Source: Acidobacteriota bacterium (GTDB taxonomy: Bacteria > Acidobacteriota > Terriglobia > Terriglobales > Acidobacteriaceae). Taken from it: DNA of 64,000 bases. The notes beneath the pieces were generated by a model that was not told where the DNA came from, searched no databases, and saw only the letters and a list, made by a program, of their open reading frames with translations. The stretch is taken from positions 289,170 to 353,169 of the forward strand of contig JABCZL010000007.1 in NCBI GenBank assembly GCA_013289685.1. The letters run 5' to 3'. Below are positions 26,605 to 35,183 of this stretch, piece after piece; the stretch's first letter is position 1, and the number at the start of each line of letters is the position of its first letter. The position numbers and the translations under genes were made by a program.

Positions 26605-26650
26605 GCCCCATTTCTCGCGCGTTCTTGGCGCGAGAAGTGGGATTTTCGCC
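26605..26650. repeat. Family 3 hairpin
   Basis: gtgccccatttctcgcgc..ggcgcgagaagtggg forms a long inverted repeat, near-identical to the one read in frame in imuA at 23505-23550. Here it is intergenic. Confidence 0.75.
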
Positions 26651-26736
26651 ATAGCGAAGTCGAAGGGCGACCGTCGCCGCTTGAGCATCGCCACATGGGC
26701 AGGAATCACATGAGGAATCTGTGACATGATAGGGGG

Positions 26737-26886
26737 ATGAAGAAACAAGCGTCCGACCAACAATCGCATGACCGCCGCTACCAGGAGCGGAAGCGGGCTG
26801 AAGCTGCCCGGCAGCAGCCTGTGAAGAAGAAGACCGCGAACGAAGTCTCGAAACCAGCGCCTGCCGCCGATGCGCCGAAGCAATAG
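26737..26886 (+). CDS. Small basic protein of unknown function (49 aa)
   Basis: Too short for the ORF track. The frame reads MKKQASDQQSHDRRYQERKR and then Ala/Lys/Pro-rich sequence to a TAG. A ggggg tract abuts the ATG, too close to be an ideal ribosome site. The charged, repeat-free composition with no antisense gene makes it plausible, but there is no family match I recognise. Confidence 0.4.
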   Translation: MKKQASDQQSHDRRYQERKRAEAARQQPVKKKTANEVSKPAPAADAPKQ

Positions 26887-27005
26887 CCGCTTCTGCGGAG
26901 CTGATGTAGCTTTCAGATTTAAGATTGCGACTCGCTGATGGTCTCGCGGACGCAGGTCTTTAATCTGCAATCTCCAATCAGAAGTCAAAAATCATCAATC
27001 CGTTC

Positions 27006-29783
27006 TTAGCCGGTGTTATGCAGGCCGGCGGCGATTCCGTTGATGGTCGCACCCAGGGGATATTCCAGGTCCGCGCTCTGTTGTCCCTGCTGTTTCCGCC
27101 GCAACAGTTCCACCTGAATCAGGCTCATCGGGTCGACGTAGGGATTGCGCAGGCGGATCGACCGCGCCAGCACGCGATTGCGGCTCAATAGTTCCCGCTG
27201 GCCAGTCACGCGCAGAATCATGCGGCGGGAGCGCAAAAATTCCTCTTCCAGCATGGAGAAGACGCGCTTGCGGAGCGCCGCATTCCCCACCAGCCCGGAA
27301 TAGTCGCGCGCGATGCCGAGATCGGCCTTGGCCATGCCCAACTCCACGTTGCGCAGCAGTTCCGAGAACGCCGGAAAGCCGCGCGCGATCTGGCGCAGCA
27401 GTTGCTCGTGCCCCGGCCCGTTGTTTGCGAATTGTTCCAGCGCATAGCCCACGCCGAACCAGGCGGGCACGGCGTGCCGGCTCTGCATCCAGCCAAAGAC
27501 CCAGGGGATGGCGCGCAAATCTTCCAGCCTTCTGCCCGTCTTATCTATTGAACGGCCGCGGCGCGATGGCCGCGATCCGATGCGCGCCGTGTCCAGCTCG
27601 TTAACCGGAGTCGCCTGCTCGAAATATTCCAGCACATCGGGATTGTCGGCGATCTCACGGCGGTAGATGCGGTACGCCTCCTGCGACATCTCTTCGATGG
27701 CTTCCTCCCAGCGCGTGGGATGCTGCGACTGCTGTTCTCCATGCAGCGTGAGAGTTTCGAGGCTCGCCGCGATCATCAGTTCCAGATTCCACTCGGCGAG
27801 CACCGGGTCGGCATACTTCCAGTTGAGAACTTCGCCTTGCTCGGTGATGCGAATCTGGCCCGAAAAACATCCGGGCGGCTGCGCAAGGATAGCGGCGTGC
27901 GTGGGTCCACCGCCGCGGCCTACCGTTCCGCCGCGGCCGTGGAACAGGCGCAGCTTCACTCCAGATTCTTTCGCCACCTGATGCAACTCGCGATGTGCTT
28001 TATAAAGCTCCCAGGTGCTGGTCAACATGCCGCCGTCTTTGTTGGAGTCGGAGTAGCCGAGCATGACTTCCTGCCATCGCCCCCAGGAATCGAGCAGCGG
28101 CTGATATTCGGGATCGCTCCACAGGCGGCGCATGACGGAGCCAGCCGCGCGCAAAGACTCGATGGACTCAAAGAGAGGGACTGGCATCAAGCCGGGATCT
28201 TCGGCAGATCCCGCAACTTGAACGTTGGCGGCCTTGGCTAACCGAATCACACCCAGGACATCGTCTTCCGACTCCGCGCCGCTGATGATGTAGCGGCAAA
28301 TTGACTGCGCGGGATACATGCGTTTCAGTTTGGCGATGGTACGAAAGGTCTCGAGCAGTTCGCGGCTCTCGGCGGAATTCGTACTGCGCTCGGGCGTGGG
28401 CCCCAGTTCCTCGATAACCCGCGCGTGCACGCGGGCGTGCTGCCGGATGTCGAGCGTGTGCAGGTGAAAGCCAAACGTGCGCACCTTCCGCAGCAAGGAA
28501 CTGACGTAGGTCCGCGCCAGGCGTTCTCCGCGATGGGTTTGCAGGCTGCTTTGTACTAAAAGAAGATCGCTCTCAAACTCTGCGGCGTCGTGGTAAGCGG
28601 CGGGCGCGTCCACCGCCTCGCGGCTCTGCTGGAGCTTGTGGAACATATAAGAGAGGAAGCGGCGATAACTTTCGGTCGTGTTGTGCGGCCCCCAGGCCAG
28701 ATGCACGCCGGCAATCGAGCGTTCGTACTGCTTCAATCGCGAAAGCAATTCTTCCGAAACTCCGGTCTGGCGGCGCGAAGAACTGAGGCGGTCGCTCAGC
28801 GCCTCAACGTCGTTCAGGTACTCGCGCAGGATCAGCCCGCGGGCCATCTCCAGCGCGCCACGAATGCAATCCGGCTTGACCAGGGGGTTGCCGTCGCGGT
28901 CTCCGCCAATCCACGAGCCGAAGTGCACCAGATTGGGCAAGTTGTTTTCGTCGAGGTCGAGGCCGTAGACGTCGCGAAAGGCTTCCGCGATCTCGGCATA
29001 GATTTTCGGCAGCGCATCAAACAGGGAGAGCCGGAAGTAGCGCAGGCCCATGCGGATCTCGTCGTCGACCGTGGGCTTCGCCATGCGGACTTCGTCGGTC
29101 TGCCATAGCGACGTGACTTCGGCGCGAATGTTGTTTTCGCAGTCTTCCGCTTCTTCCGCCGTGAGCGGAAGGCGATCAAGGCGTTCCAGTTCCTGCGCGA
29201 TGCGGCGGCGCTTCAGCAGCACGGTCTGCCGCGCGACCTCGGTGGGATGTGCCGTGAACACGGGAGTGATCGCGATCTGGTTGAGCGCCGCCACGGCGTC
29301 CTCTGCCGAAATCCCAGCTTCTTTCATGCGCAGAAGTGTGCCCCGAAACGATCCGGGCAGCGGCGGATGCTCGCGGTCGAGTTGGCCAGCGCGGCGGCGG
29401 CGGCGACGGTGGTTGGTCTCGGCCAGATTGGTGAGCTCGAAATAAGTCGCGAAGGCCTTGGTGACCTGGTAGGCGCGCGGCAAGTCCATCCCGGCAACGA
29501 TCTCTTGCGCCTTGACCATGAGCTCCGGCGAAGACAGCTGCTCCGGACTGCGGCGGACGGTCTCGCGATGCTCGATCAGCAGTCGCCGCAATTCTTCCAC
29601 GGAGTCGTACAAGTCCTGACCGGACTGCTCGACCAGCACTTGTCCCAGGATCGAGCCCAGCGAACGAACGTCACGGCGCAGCGGATTATCTTTCGCAGGC
29701 TCGTCCGAATGCGCAATCACTTCGGCCAGGCGGGCGTGCTGGTCGTCGGCTTTCCAAAGCGGCTTGGGCTGGCTCGAAGGCAT
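27006..29783 (-). CDS. ppc: Phosphoenolpyruvate carboxylase
   Basis: Ppc carboxylates phosphoenolpyruvate with bicarbonate to give oxaloacetate, refilling the TCA cycle. At 925 residues it is full length. The catalytic histidine lies in TPVFTAHPTEVARQTVL, the second active-site segment in LFHGRGGTVGRGGGPTHAAIL, with GYSDSNKDGGMLTSTWELY between, and the C-terminus ends in ..INGIAAGLHNTG as in most PEP carboxylases, where the terminal residues line the active site. It is a single gene followed by hairpin repeats. No ribosome site precedes the ATG, so the true start may be slightly different. Confidence 0.97.
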   Translation of the reverse strand: MPSSQPKPLWKADDQHARLAEVIAHSDEPAKDNPLRRDVRSLGSILGQVLVEQSGQDLYDSVEELRRLLIEHRETVRRSPEQLSSPELMVKAQEIVAGMDLPRAYQVTKAFATYFELTNLAETNHRRRRRRAGQLDREHPPLPGSFRGTLLRMKEAGISAEDAVAALNQIAITPVFTAHPTEVARQTVLLKRRRIAQELERLDRLPLTAEEAEDCENNIRAEVTSLWQTDEVRMAKPTVDDEIRMGLRYFRLSLFDALPKIYAEIAEAFRDVYGLDLDENNLPNLVHFGSWIGGDRDGNPLVKPDCIRGALEMARGLILREYLNDVEALSDRLSSSRRQTGVSEELLSRLKQYERSIAGVHLAWGPHNTTESYRRFLSYMFHKLQQSREAVDAPAAYHDAAEFESDLLLVQSSLQTHRGERLARTYVSSLLRKVRTFGFHLHTLDIRQHARVHARVIEELGPTPERSTNSAESRELLETFRTIAKLKRMYPAQSICRYIISGAESEDDVLGVIRLAKAANVQVAGSAEDPGLMPVPLFESIESLRAAGSVMRRLWSDPEYQPLLDSWGRWQEVMLGYSDSNKDGGMLTSTWELYKAHRELHQVAKESGVKLRLFHGRGGTVGRGGGPTHAAILAQPPGCFSGQIRITEQGEVLNWKYADPVLAEWNLELMIAASLETLTLHGEQQSQHPTRWEEAIEEMSQEAYRIYRREIADNPDVLEYFEQATPVNELDTARIGSRPSRRGRSIDKTGRRLEDLRAIPWVFGWMQSRHAVPAWFGVGYALEQFANNGPGHEQLLRQIARGFPAFSELLRNVELGMAKADLGIARDYSGLVGNAALRKRVFSMLEEEFLRSRRMILRVTGQRELLSRNRVLARSIRLRNPYVDPMSLIQVELLRRKQQGQQSADLEYPLGATINGIAAGLHNTG

Positions 29784-29875
29784 TTAAGGATGTAGGCAGA
29801 ATAAACGACGCGGCCGGAGCGTGCGATGAAAAGAGTAAATGATAGGAATTACCTTGCCCTGTCATGAGCTTGCAC

Positions 29876-30094
29876 TGTCATCCTGAGCGGAGAGGCTGGT
29901 CCGCGAAGTGGACCAGCCTCGGAGTCGAAGGATCCCTACTTCGCTCATAGAAGCATGGACGTGGAAGGGAGTTCTATCTTGATGCCCGAACTGAGGGAGA
30001 ACTCCCTGAAGCGGCGAAGTTGAATCCAGATTGTAGGGGTCCTTCGACTGCGTGTTCGTCCGCTTCGCGGACGAACACTTCGCTCGGGATGACA
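29876..30094. repeat. Paired family 1 hairpin element
   Basis: The left unit tgtcatcctgagcggag..cgaaggatccctac (29876-29939) has stem gaggctggtccgcgaagtggaccagcctc. The right unit taggggtccttcgactg..cgctcgggatgaca (30034-30094) has stem tgttcgtccgcttcgcggacgaaca. They enclose 94 bp in the same outward TGTCAT arrangement. It fills the gap between ppc and the response regulator gene; no gene is seen in it. Confidence 0.85.
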
Positions 30095-30120
30095 CATAAT
30101 GGTTATGGTGCGCTATCGCG

Positions 30121-30873
30121 CTATTTTGGCACTTCGAAGCGGTAGCCGATGCCGCGGAGGGTCTTCAGGTATTGCGGGTGGCGGGGGTCGCCCTCGATCT
30201 TTTCGCGGAGACGCCGTATGTAAACGTCGATGGATCGCGGCGTCACGAAAGGAGTTTCTTTCCACACCGCGTCGAGAAGTTGATCGCGTGTCAGAACGCG
30301 GCCGCGATGGGTGGCCAGGTATTCCAGCAGTCGGAATTCGCGCACCGTCGTGAGCACGTTGCGACCCTGCACCTGTACGGTCATCGACGAGACATCGATT
30401 TCCAGTTCGCCCAATCGCATGACTTCACCGGGCGCGGGAATCTGGCCTAATCCGCGCAGCACGCTGCGAATGCGGGCCACCAGTTCGCGCGGGCTGAACG
30501 GCTTGGTGATGTAATCGTCGCCCCCCAGTTCCAATCCCTTCACCCGGTCGGCCTCGGAGGTCTTGGCCGTAAGAAAAATGATCGGCGTGGCGGAAAGGAT
30601 GGGGGTCTGGCGGATGTGGCGGCAGAGTTCGAAGCCGTCGGTCCCCGGCAGCATCACATCGAGCAGAAACAGTGCCGGCATTTCCCGCACCGCCTCCGAG
30701 AGCACCGAAGCGCCGCTGACAAAGCTCTGCACCTCAAACCCGGCCGCCTGCAGATTGTGCGAAATGAGGCGGGCGATGTCCTCATCGTCCTCGACCACAA
30801 AGATGACTGGACGGAACGGGGTGGGGCCGCTGGAGTTCCCGTTCCGTTCGTGGAATTCGACTGGCTGCTGCAT
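30121..30873 (-). CDS. OmpR/PhoB-family response regulator
   Basis: A receiver domain (VIFVVEDDEDIARLISHNL, phospho-acceptor Asp in LFLLDVMLPG, conserved Lys in YITKPFSPRELVARI) is joined to a winged-helix DNA-binding domain (VREFRLLEYLATHRGRVLTRDQLLDAVW.., RSIDVYIRRLREKIEGDPRHPQYLKTLRGIGYRF). The pattern is closest to PhoB. Its position just downstream of a phoU gene in the same direction supports a phosphate-response role, although no PhoR kinase or Pst transporter is in the window. I prefer the ATG at 30873; the track begins 17 codons upstream at a GTG. Confidence 0.9.
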   Translation of the reverse strand: MQQPVEFHERNGNSSGPTPFRPVIFVVEDDEDIARLISHNLQAAGFEVQSFVSGASVLSEAVREMPALFLLDVMLPGTDGFELCRHIRQTPILSATPIIFLTAKTSEADRVKGLELGGDDYITKPFSPRELVARIRSVLRGLGQIPAPGEVMRLGELEIDVSSMTVQVQGRNVLTTVREFRLLEYLATHRGRVLTRDQLLDAVWKETPFVTPRSIDVYIRRLREKIEGDPRHPQYLKTLRGIGYRFEVPK

Positions 30874-31029
30874 TTTTGGCGTCAGGGCCCACGAAGTCAC
30901 AGGACTTTCCCAAGGGGAGGGCACGTATCCAAGACTGTATTGGGCAAATGTTGCGCGAATGTTTCCCCCGTGTTAATGAACGATGAATTTGTGAGGGAGT
31001 TCTGAGGCCGTGAGCCAAGAGCCGAGACC

Positions 31030-31764
31030 CTAATTCGTCGCCTTCTTCTTCGGCAGATGCCGCAGGCTGCGGCCTTCAATTAGGCTGTAGAGGTCTTCGG
31101 CGAGGTTTGTGGTGTGATCGCCGGCACGTTCCAGGGCCTGGGCCATGAGCAGCACATCGAAACCCGTGGTATCCCCCTGCGCCACGGTTTCCGCCAGATG
31201 CTTCTGGAACAGGGCGTGACAAACGCGGTCGATCTCTTTATCCATCTGCAAGACCTTCCGGGCACACTCCAGATCGAGCGTGGAGAATCCCTGGTGCACC
31301 AGGTCCAGCATGTCGCGCAGCACCACCGACATTTCCACCAACTGGCGCACATCGGCTGCCGCCATCTTTGAGGTCCGAGCCTGCACCCGCATGGCCACGC
31401 TCATCACCAGATCCCCAATGCGCTCCAGGTCGGTGGTGGACTTCAGACTGGAAAGCAACTGCCGGGCGCGCGCCTCATTCACCCGCGTGATGGCCTCCGG
31501 CAGACGCTCGTCGATCTGCCGCTCGATCAGGTCGAGTTCCTTTTCGCAATCCTTGATGGCGAGAAACGCCATGCGCGAAGAACTGGTGAGCAAGTCGCGC
31601 ACGTTGAACGCGGCGTCGCGGGCGATGAGGCAAGCCTTCAGCGCGAGCCGCGCCAGGTCGTCTGGCCCGCCCAGTTTCGGCTCCGCCGCGGTCTTTGCCG
31701 GACGCTGGCTCGCTTCAACTTCCTCGGCAGCGGTATTTCGGGACGCTGGCGCTTTGCGTGGCAT
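31030..31764 (-). CDS. phoU: PhoU-family phosphate signalling protein
   Basis: The 244 residues comprise a low-complexity N-terminus (about 1-35) and two three-helix PhoU repeats. Family motifs include ERQIDERLPEAITR, TTDLERIGDLVMSVAMRV and a second LMAQALERAGDHTTNLAEDLYSLIEG, each carrying the acidic metal-binding E/D-x-x-D pattern. PhoU represses the Pho response by linking the PstSCAB transporter to PhoR. It lies 157 bp upstream of the PhoB-like regulator on the same strand, so the two probably form one transcript. Confidence 0.92.
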   Translation of the reverse strand: MPRKAPASRNTAAEEVEASQRPAKTAAEPKLGGPDDLARLALKACLIARDAAFNVRDLLTSSSRMAFLAIKDCEKELDLIERQIDERLPEAITRVNEARARQLLSSLKSTTDLERIGDLVMSVAMRVQARTSKMAAADVRQLVEMSVVLRDMLDLVHQGFSTLDLECARKVLQMDKEIDRVCHALFQKHLAETVAQGDTTGFDVLLMAQALERAGDHTTNLAEDLYSLIEGRSLRHLPKKKATN

Positions 31765-31769
31765 GAAAG

Positions 31770-31815
31770 ATGCGGGTTCCCCATGTCTCGCGTCTTTTGC
31801 GAGACGTGGGGGACT
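31770..31815. repeat. Diverged family 3 hairpin upstream of phoU
   Basis: ccccatgtctcgcgtcttttgcgagacgtggggg is an inverted repeat related to those at 23505 and 26605. It sits where the phoU promoter would be. Confidence 0.6.
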
Positions 31816-31921
31816 GGTGTCCTAATCGCGCCCCGACGCTGCCGGGCGCAACCCAACTCTGCAGTCTAATCCCGAATTGTGAAAGGATGGTTACAACCGC
31901 CGGATTCGCATCCGCTTGTTT

Positions 31922-32140
31922 CTATTTCTTTGTCCCTTCCACTACGTAGCCATTGAGGTCGGAAACTTTAACTCGTTCCCATGCATAGTCCGGATATTCG
32001 CGCTCGGCTCGGCTCATGACTTCGTTCGCTGCGTTCGCGCGTATTTCAACGGCCTCTTGCCGGGCAAAAACAATGTGGAATCGACGCGGGCTCTTGGGTT
32101 CGCGCCAATTGGGTTTCTCGATATGCAGCCATGCCTTCAA
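31922..32140 (-). CDS. Small conserved-looking hypothetical protein (72 aa)
   Basis: The frame reads MKAWLHIEKPNWREPKSPRR and later EYPDYAWERVKVSDLNGYVVEG, with normal amino acid composition and an amphipathic middle helix, unlike neighbouring shadow frames. It starts at a TTG with a purine-rich ggaggggagaga about 20 bp upstream, and an ATG alternative would cut the N-terminus. It is antisense to the non-coding extension of the DinB ORF in the track, which I discard. No family recognised. Confidence 0.5.
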   Translation of the reverse strand: MKAWLHIEKPNWREPKSPRRFHIVFARQEAVEIRANAANEVMSRAEREYPDYAWERVKVSDLNGYVVEGTKK

Positions 32141-32266
32141 GGCAAGGCAATTCTCTCTCCCCTCCCTTTCTCCAGCAAGTCAAATTCGGCCACGGCCATT
32201 GCCTGTCGGCCACGCTACGGGCTACATTGGATGAGTCGCCACTACTCACGCGATGGAGGCCATTTC

Positions 32267-32764
32267 GTGAATCTTGCCGATTATCTGCGCCGTGAGTTCG
32301 CCTATGATGAATGGGCGAACCGCGAGGTGTTGGCCGCGATCCGAGCCGCGGGCGGCGCGAACCCCAGCCCCGCGAATCACCGATCGTTGCAGCTGCTGTC
32401 CCACATTCTGGCCGCCGAGCGGGTGTGGCTGGAGCGGCTGAAACAGCAGCCCCAGAGTGTCCCCGTCTGGCCCGAGCCCGATCTCGCGCAGTGTGAGGCG
32501 GAAGCGGCCACGCTGGGCGGGCTCTGGCTCGAATTTCTCGACCTGATCACCGCCGGGGACGTGTCTCAAACCATCACCTATAAAAACAGCAAGGGCGAGC
32601 AGTGGACCAGTACCATTGTGGACGTTCTGACCCACGTCGTGCTGCACTCGGCCTATCATCGCGGCCAGATCGCCACCCACATGCGCGCCAACGGCCAGAC
32701 TCCGGCCTACACCGACTTCATTCACGGAGTCCGCCAGGGACTCATCAAGGAGGCGAGGGTTTAG
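32267..32764 (+). CDS. DinB-family protein
   Basis: The track ORF is 282 residues, but only the last 165 look like protein. The GTG at 32267 lies 7 bp after ggagg and yields VNLADYLRREFAYDEWANREVL, the usual start of a DinB four-helix bundle. The three metal-binding histidines fit SHILAAERVWLERL and HVVLHSAYHRGQIATHMR. DinB/YfiT-like proteins are metal-dependent hydrolases or thiol-transferases of mostly unknown substrate and are unrelated to the DinB polymerase. It is a single gene, 74 bp ahead of the Kelch gene, so the two could share a transcript. Confidence 0.87.
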   Translation: MNLADYLRREFAYDEWANREVLAAIRAAGGANPSPANHRSLQLLSHILAAERVWLERLKQQPQSVPVWPEPDLAQCEAEAATLGGLWLEFLDLITAGDVSQTITYKNSKGEQWTSTIVDVLTHVVLHSAYHRGQIATHMRANGQTPAYTDFIHGVRQGLIKEARV

Positions 32765-32838
32765 TCAAAAGGGTTTAGTCAAATCATCACCCGCCGCCCG
32801 CTTTGCCGCTGTGGGCCTGAAGACGTAATATCTCACCA

Positions 32839-33897
32839 ATGAAGAAACTCCCTGTCTTCCTTCTCCCACTGCTGTTCGTGGCCCTGTGCGCCGCATTCCT
32901 GTTGGCGGCTGAGAATTCGAGAGTCCCGCCCATGCCCGTCGCGGTTTCCAACAACGCGGTCGCGTCGCTCAAGAGTGGCATCGAGCTCTATTCGCTGATG
33001 GGCGTCGGCACCAAGAAAACCTGGGACGACATCACCAACAAGATGTACGTTCTGCGCTTCAAGTCGGGCAAGTGGGTCGAAGGCCGCCCGGTGCCGGGAG
33101 TCGCCGGACGCCTGGCCGCGTCCGCCGTGGGCGCGCGGGGGCAAGTTTTTGTTTTCGGCGGATATACGGTCGACGGGCAGGGCAGTGAAACCACCATCGG
33201 GGACGTAAATTCCTTTTTGGCCGACGGGCACCGCTGGTACCGCGCGAAAGATATCCCTGTGCCGGTCGATAGCGCGGTCATCGGCGTCAATCACGACCGC
33301 TACATTTATCTGGTGGGCGGAAGATCGAAAAACGGGCCGGTCAACCTGGTTCAGGTCTACGACGCCGAGAGAGATACCTGGAGCGACGGTACTCCCTTTC
33401 CCGGAACCCCGGTTTTCGGTCACGCCGGGGGCTTGTCTGACGATACGATCGTGTACGTCGATGGCGCCATGAAGAATCCCGCGGCGGGCGCTCCCTACGT
33501 CGCGTCCGACCAGTGCTGGATGGGCAAGATCGACAAGAAAGATCCCGACAAAATCACCTGGAGCAAGTTGCCTCCACATCCCGGGCCCGGGCGGTTCGGC
33601 ATCATCGCGGGCGCTGGCGAACACCAACACAAGATTCTGTTCTCCGGAGGCACCACCACTCCGCATAACTACAAGGGCCTGGATTCCGACGGCAAACTCG
33701 CCGAGATCTCCCCCGTCACGTTTGCCTTTGAAGTGCACGGGTCTCACTGGGAGATGGTGACGGAGGACACATTTGACGTGCGCGCCGACGGCCGCGGAAT
33801 TTTGTCGACGCCGCTGGGTCCAGTGATTCTTGGCGGCATGCTGAAGAACGGTGCGGTCTCGGCGCGAGTGTTAAACCTGGCGCAGAAGCAGGAATAG
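32839..33897 (+). CDS. Secreted Kelch-repeat beta-propeller protein
   Basis: An N-terminal signal peptide (LPVFLLPLLFVALCAAFLLAA) precedes about 325 residues with the Kelch pattern of a double glycine followed by spaced aromatics: GQVFVFGGYTV, RYIYLVGGRSK..VQVYDAERDTWSDGTPFP, ILFSGGTTTPHNY and GPVILGGML. That gives five to six blades of a propeller like those of N-acetylneuraminate epimerase or galactose-oxidase-type proteins. No copper or catalytic residues are evident, so a binding or structural role in the periplasm is more likely. Ends well before the repeats at 34.0 kb. Confidence 0.82.
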   Translation: MKKLPVFLLPLLFVALCAAFLLAAENSRVPPMPVAVSNNAVASLKSGIELYSLMGVGTKKTWDDITNKMYVLRFKSGKWVEGRPVPGVAGRLAASAVGARGQVFVFGGYTVDGQGSETTIGDVNSFLADGHRWYRAKDIPVPVDSAVIGVNHDRYIYLVGGRSKNGPVNLVQVYDAERDTWSDGTPFPGTPVFGHAGGLSDDTIVYVDGAMKNPAAGAPYVASDQCWMGKIDKKDPDKITWSKLPPHPGPGRFGIIAGAGEHQHKILFSGGTTTPHNYKGLDSDGKLAEISPVTFAFEVHGSHWEMVTEDTFDVRADGRGILSTPLGPVILGGMLKNGAVSARVLNLAQKQE

Positions 33898-34247
33898 CGA
33901 TTCGAGGGCCAGCAAGCACGGACGTAGCTGCGAATTCCGACAATCCGACGTTGCAGCACTCATTGGACGAAAACCGCGAACCGCGAATATTGTGTTCCGC
34001 TGTAATCACCCTTAAGGCGAGCGTAGGTAGGGGCTCAATTTGAAAGCCTTCGCGTACTTTGCGGCTTTCCTTTGCGAACTCTGCGGTCAAAGGCCCTTGT
34101 TACTGGGCGGAAAAAGAGAGACTTTAACCGCTAACTGCGCGAAGAAACAAAGTACGCGAAGAAATTCAAACTGAGCCACTACTCGAGCGTAGTTTTCGGA
34201 CTGCTGGGCAGCGTAGCCAGAAGTATACTAGGCGAATCGGAGGAACC
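33898..34247. repeat. Intergenic stretch with a large inverted repeat
   Basis: No gene is seen. The arms cttcgcgtactttgcgg (about 34048-34064) and gcgcgaagaaacaaagtacgcgaag (34136-34160) form an interrupted hairpin, another Acidobacterial-type dispersed repeat. The SDR promoter should lie at its right edge. Confidence 0.6.
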
Positions 34248-35009
34248 ATGAGCACCGTAACTATCCCCTCTCCCATCCACCTTGAACCGGCGCTCCTTGG
34301 GCAGACGGTTGTTGTGATCGGCGGTAGCGCTGGCATCGGATTCGAAACGGCACGTCGTGCACGTGCCGAAGGGGCCAAGGTGATCCTCACGGGCCGGAAT
34401 GCCGAGCGCCTCCGGCACGCTGCCAGTGAGCTTGATGCCCTGAGTACCGCTGCCTTCGACGCCACGGATCCAGTTGCTCTCGATCGGTTCTTCCGTGACC
34501 TCCCGACCATCGACCACGTGATGGTGACAGCCGGTCGGCCATACTACGGACGCCTCGCCGATATGGACTTCGCGAAGATTCGCGATCTTATCGGCGAACA
34601 CCTCTTGCAGGCACTTTACGTCGCGCGCAACGCGGCCAACAAAGTGCGACCGGGAGGAACACTGATCCTCATGGGCGGCACTGGTGGTCGACGCCCCGCG
34701 ATCGGCATGAGCATCGCTGGCGCAGTCACCGCTGCGCTCCCCTCGCTCACCGCTAACCTGGCGCTTGAGATCGCGCCCGTGCGAGTTAACCTCATCGCCG
34801 CGGGATTCGTGGACACGCCTTTGTCCGCGGAACTGCTGGGCGATCAGCTCGAAAAACGTCGCAACCAGCTGCGCACCACGCTTCCCATCGGACGTGTAGT
34901 TGGCCCCGCGGACGTGGCCGCGCTCGCCGTACACATCATGACCAATACCGCCCTCACGGGCGCAACCTACGACATCGACGGTGGACAGCAGGTCGTAGCG
35001 CCTAGCTAA
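34248..35009 (+). CDS. Short-chain dehydrogenase/reductase, atypical active site
   Basis: The ATG follows gaggaacc. The Rossmann NAD(P) loop is GGSAGIGFETAR (about residues 25-36), and an NAG-like AGRPYYG segment and the C-terminal TGATYDIDGGQQV fit the SDR fold. The usual catalytic YxxxK is absent: where it should stand the sequence reads GMSIAGAVTAALPSL. Members of this divergent SDR group may bind cofactor without the classical proton relay. A second copy of its 3' end (about 27 codons) lies at 36253, downstream of the ADH, so the locus was duplicated. Confidence 0.88.
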   Translation: MSTVTIPSPIHLEPALLGQTVVVIGGSAGIGFETARRARAEGAKVILTGRNAERLRHAASELDALSTAAFDATDPVALDRFFRDLPTIDHVMVTAGRPYYGRLADMDFAKIRDLIGEHLLQALYVARNAANKVRPGGTLILMGGTGGRRPAIGMSIAGAVTAALPSLTANLALEIAPVRVNLIAAGFVDTPLSAELLGDQLEKRRNQLRTTLPIGRVVGPADVAALAVHIMTNTALTGATYDIDGGQQVVAPS

Positions 35010-35109
35010 AGAAGCCATTATGAGCAGTATCGACCGGAGTAATCAAAACTAGACTCAGAATCCCGGGAGTGCCGGGACGAGAAAGGGAGCACGCGTGTCC
35101 ACGACCCAT
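34923..35109 (+). repeat. 188-bp direct duplication, copy A
   Basis: Copy A covers the SDR 3' end, the spacer (actagactcagaatcccgggag, gaaagggagc) and the first codons of an SRPBCC-like gene (gtgtccacgaccca). Copy B at 36253-36440 is about 80-85% identical by eye. They flank the ADH gene. Confidence 0.8.
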
Positions 35110-35122
35110 AGGAGGAATCACA

Positions 35123-35161
35123 ATGCATCCTTTTACACAAACTATGGGAATCCGCAGGTAA
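35123..35161 (+). CDS. Possible 12-codon leader ORF upstream of the ADH gene
   Basis: A perfect aggagg site precedes atgcatccttttacacaaac, encoding MHPFTQTMGIRR and a stop 22 bp before the ADH start. It could be a leader peptide or the remains of a displaced gene start. Translation is not shown. Confidence 0.35.
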   Translation: MHPFTQTMGIRR

Positions 35162-35183
35162 ACCCGAAATCATAGGAGGATTT

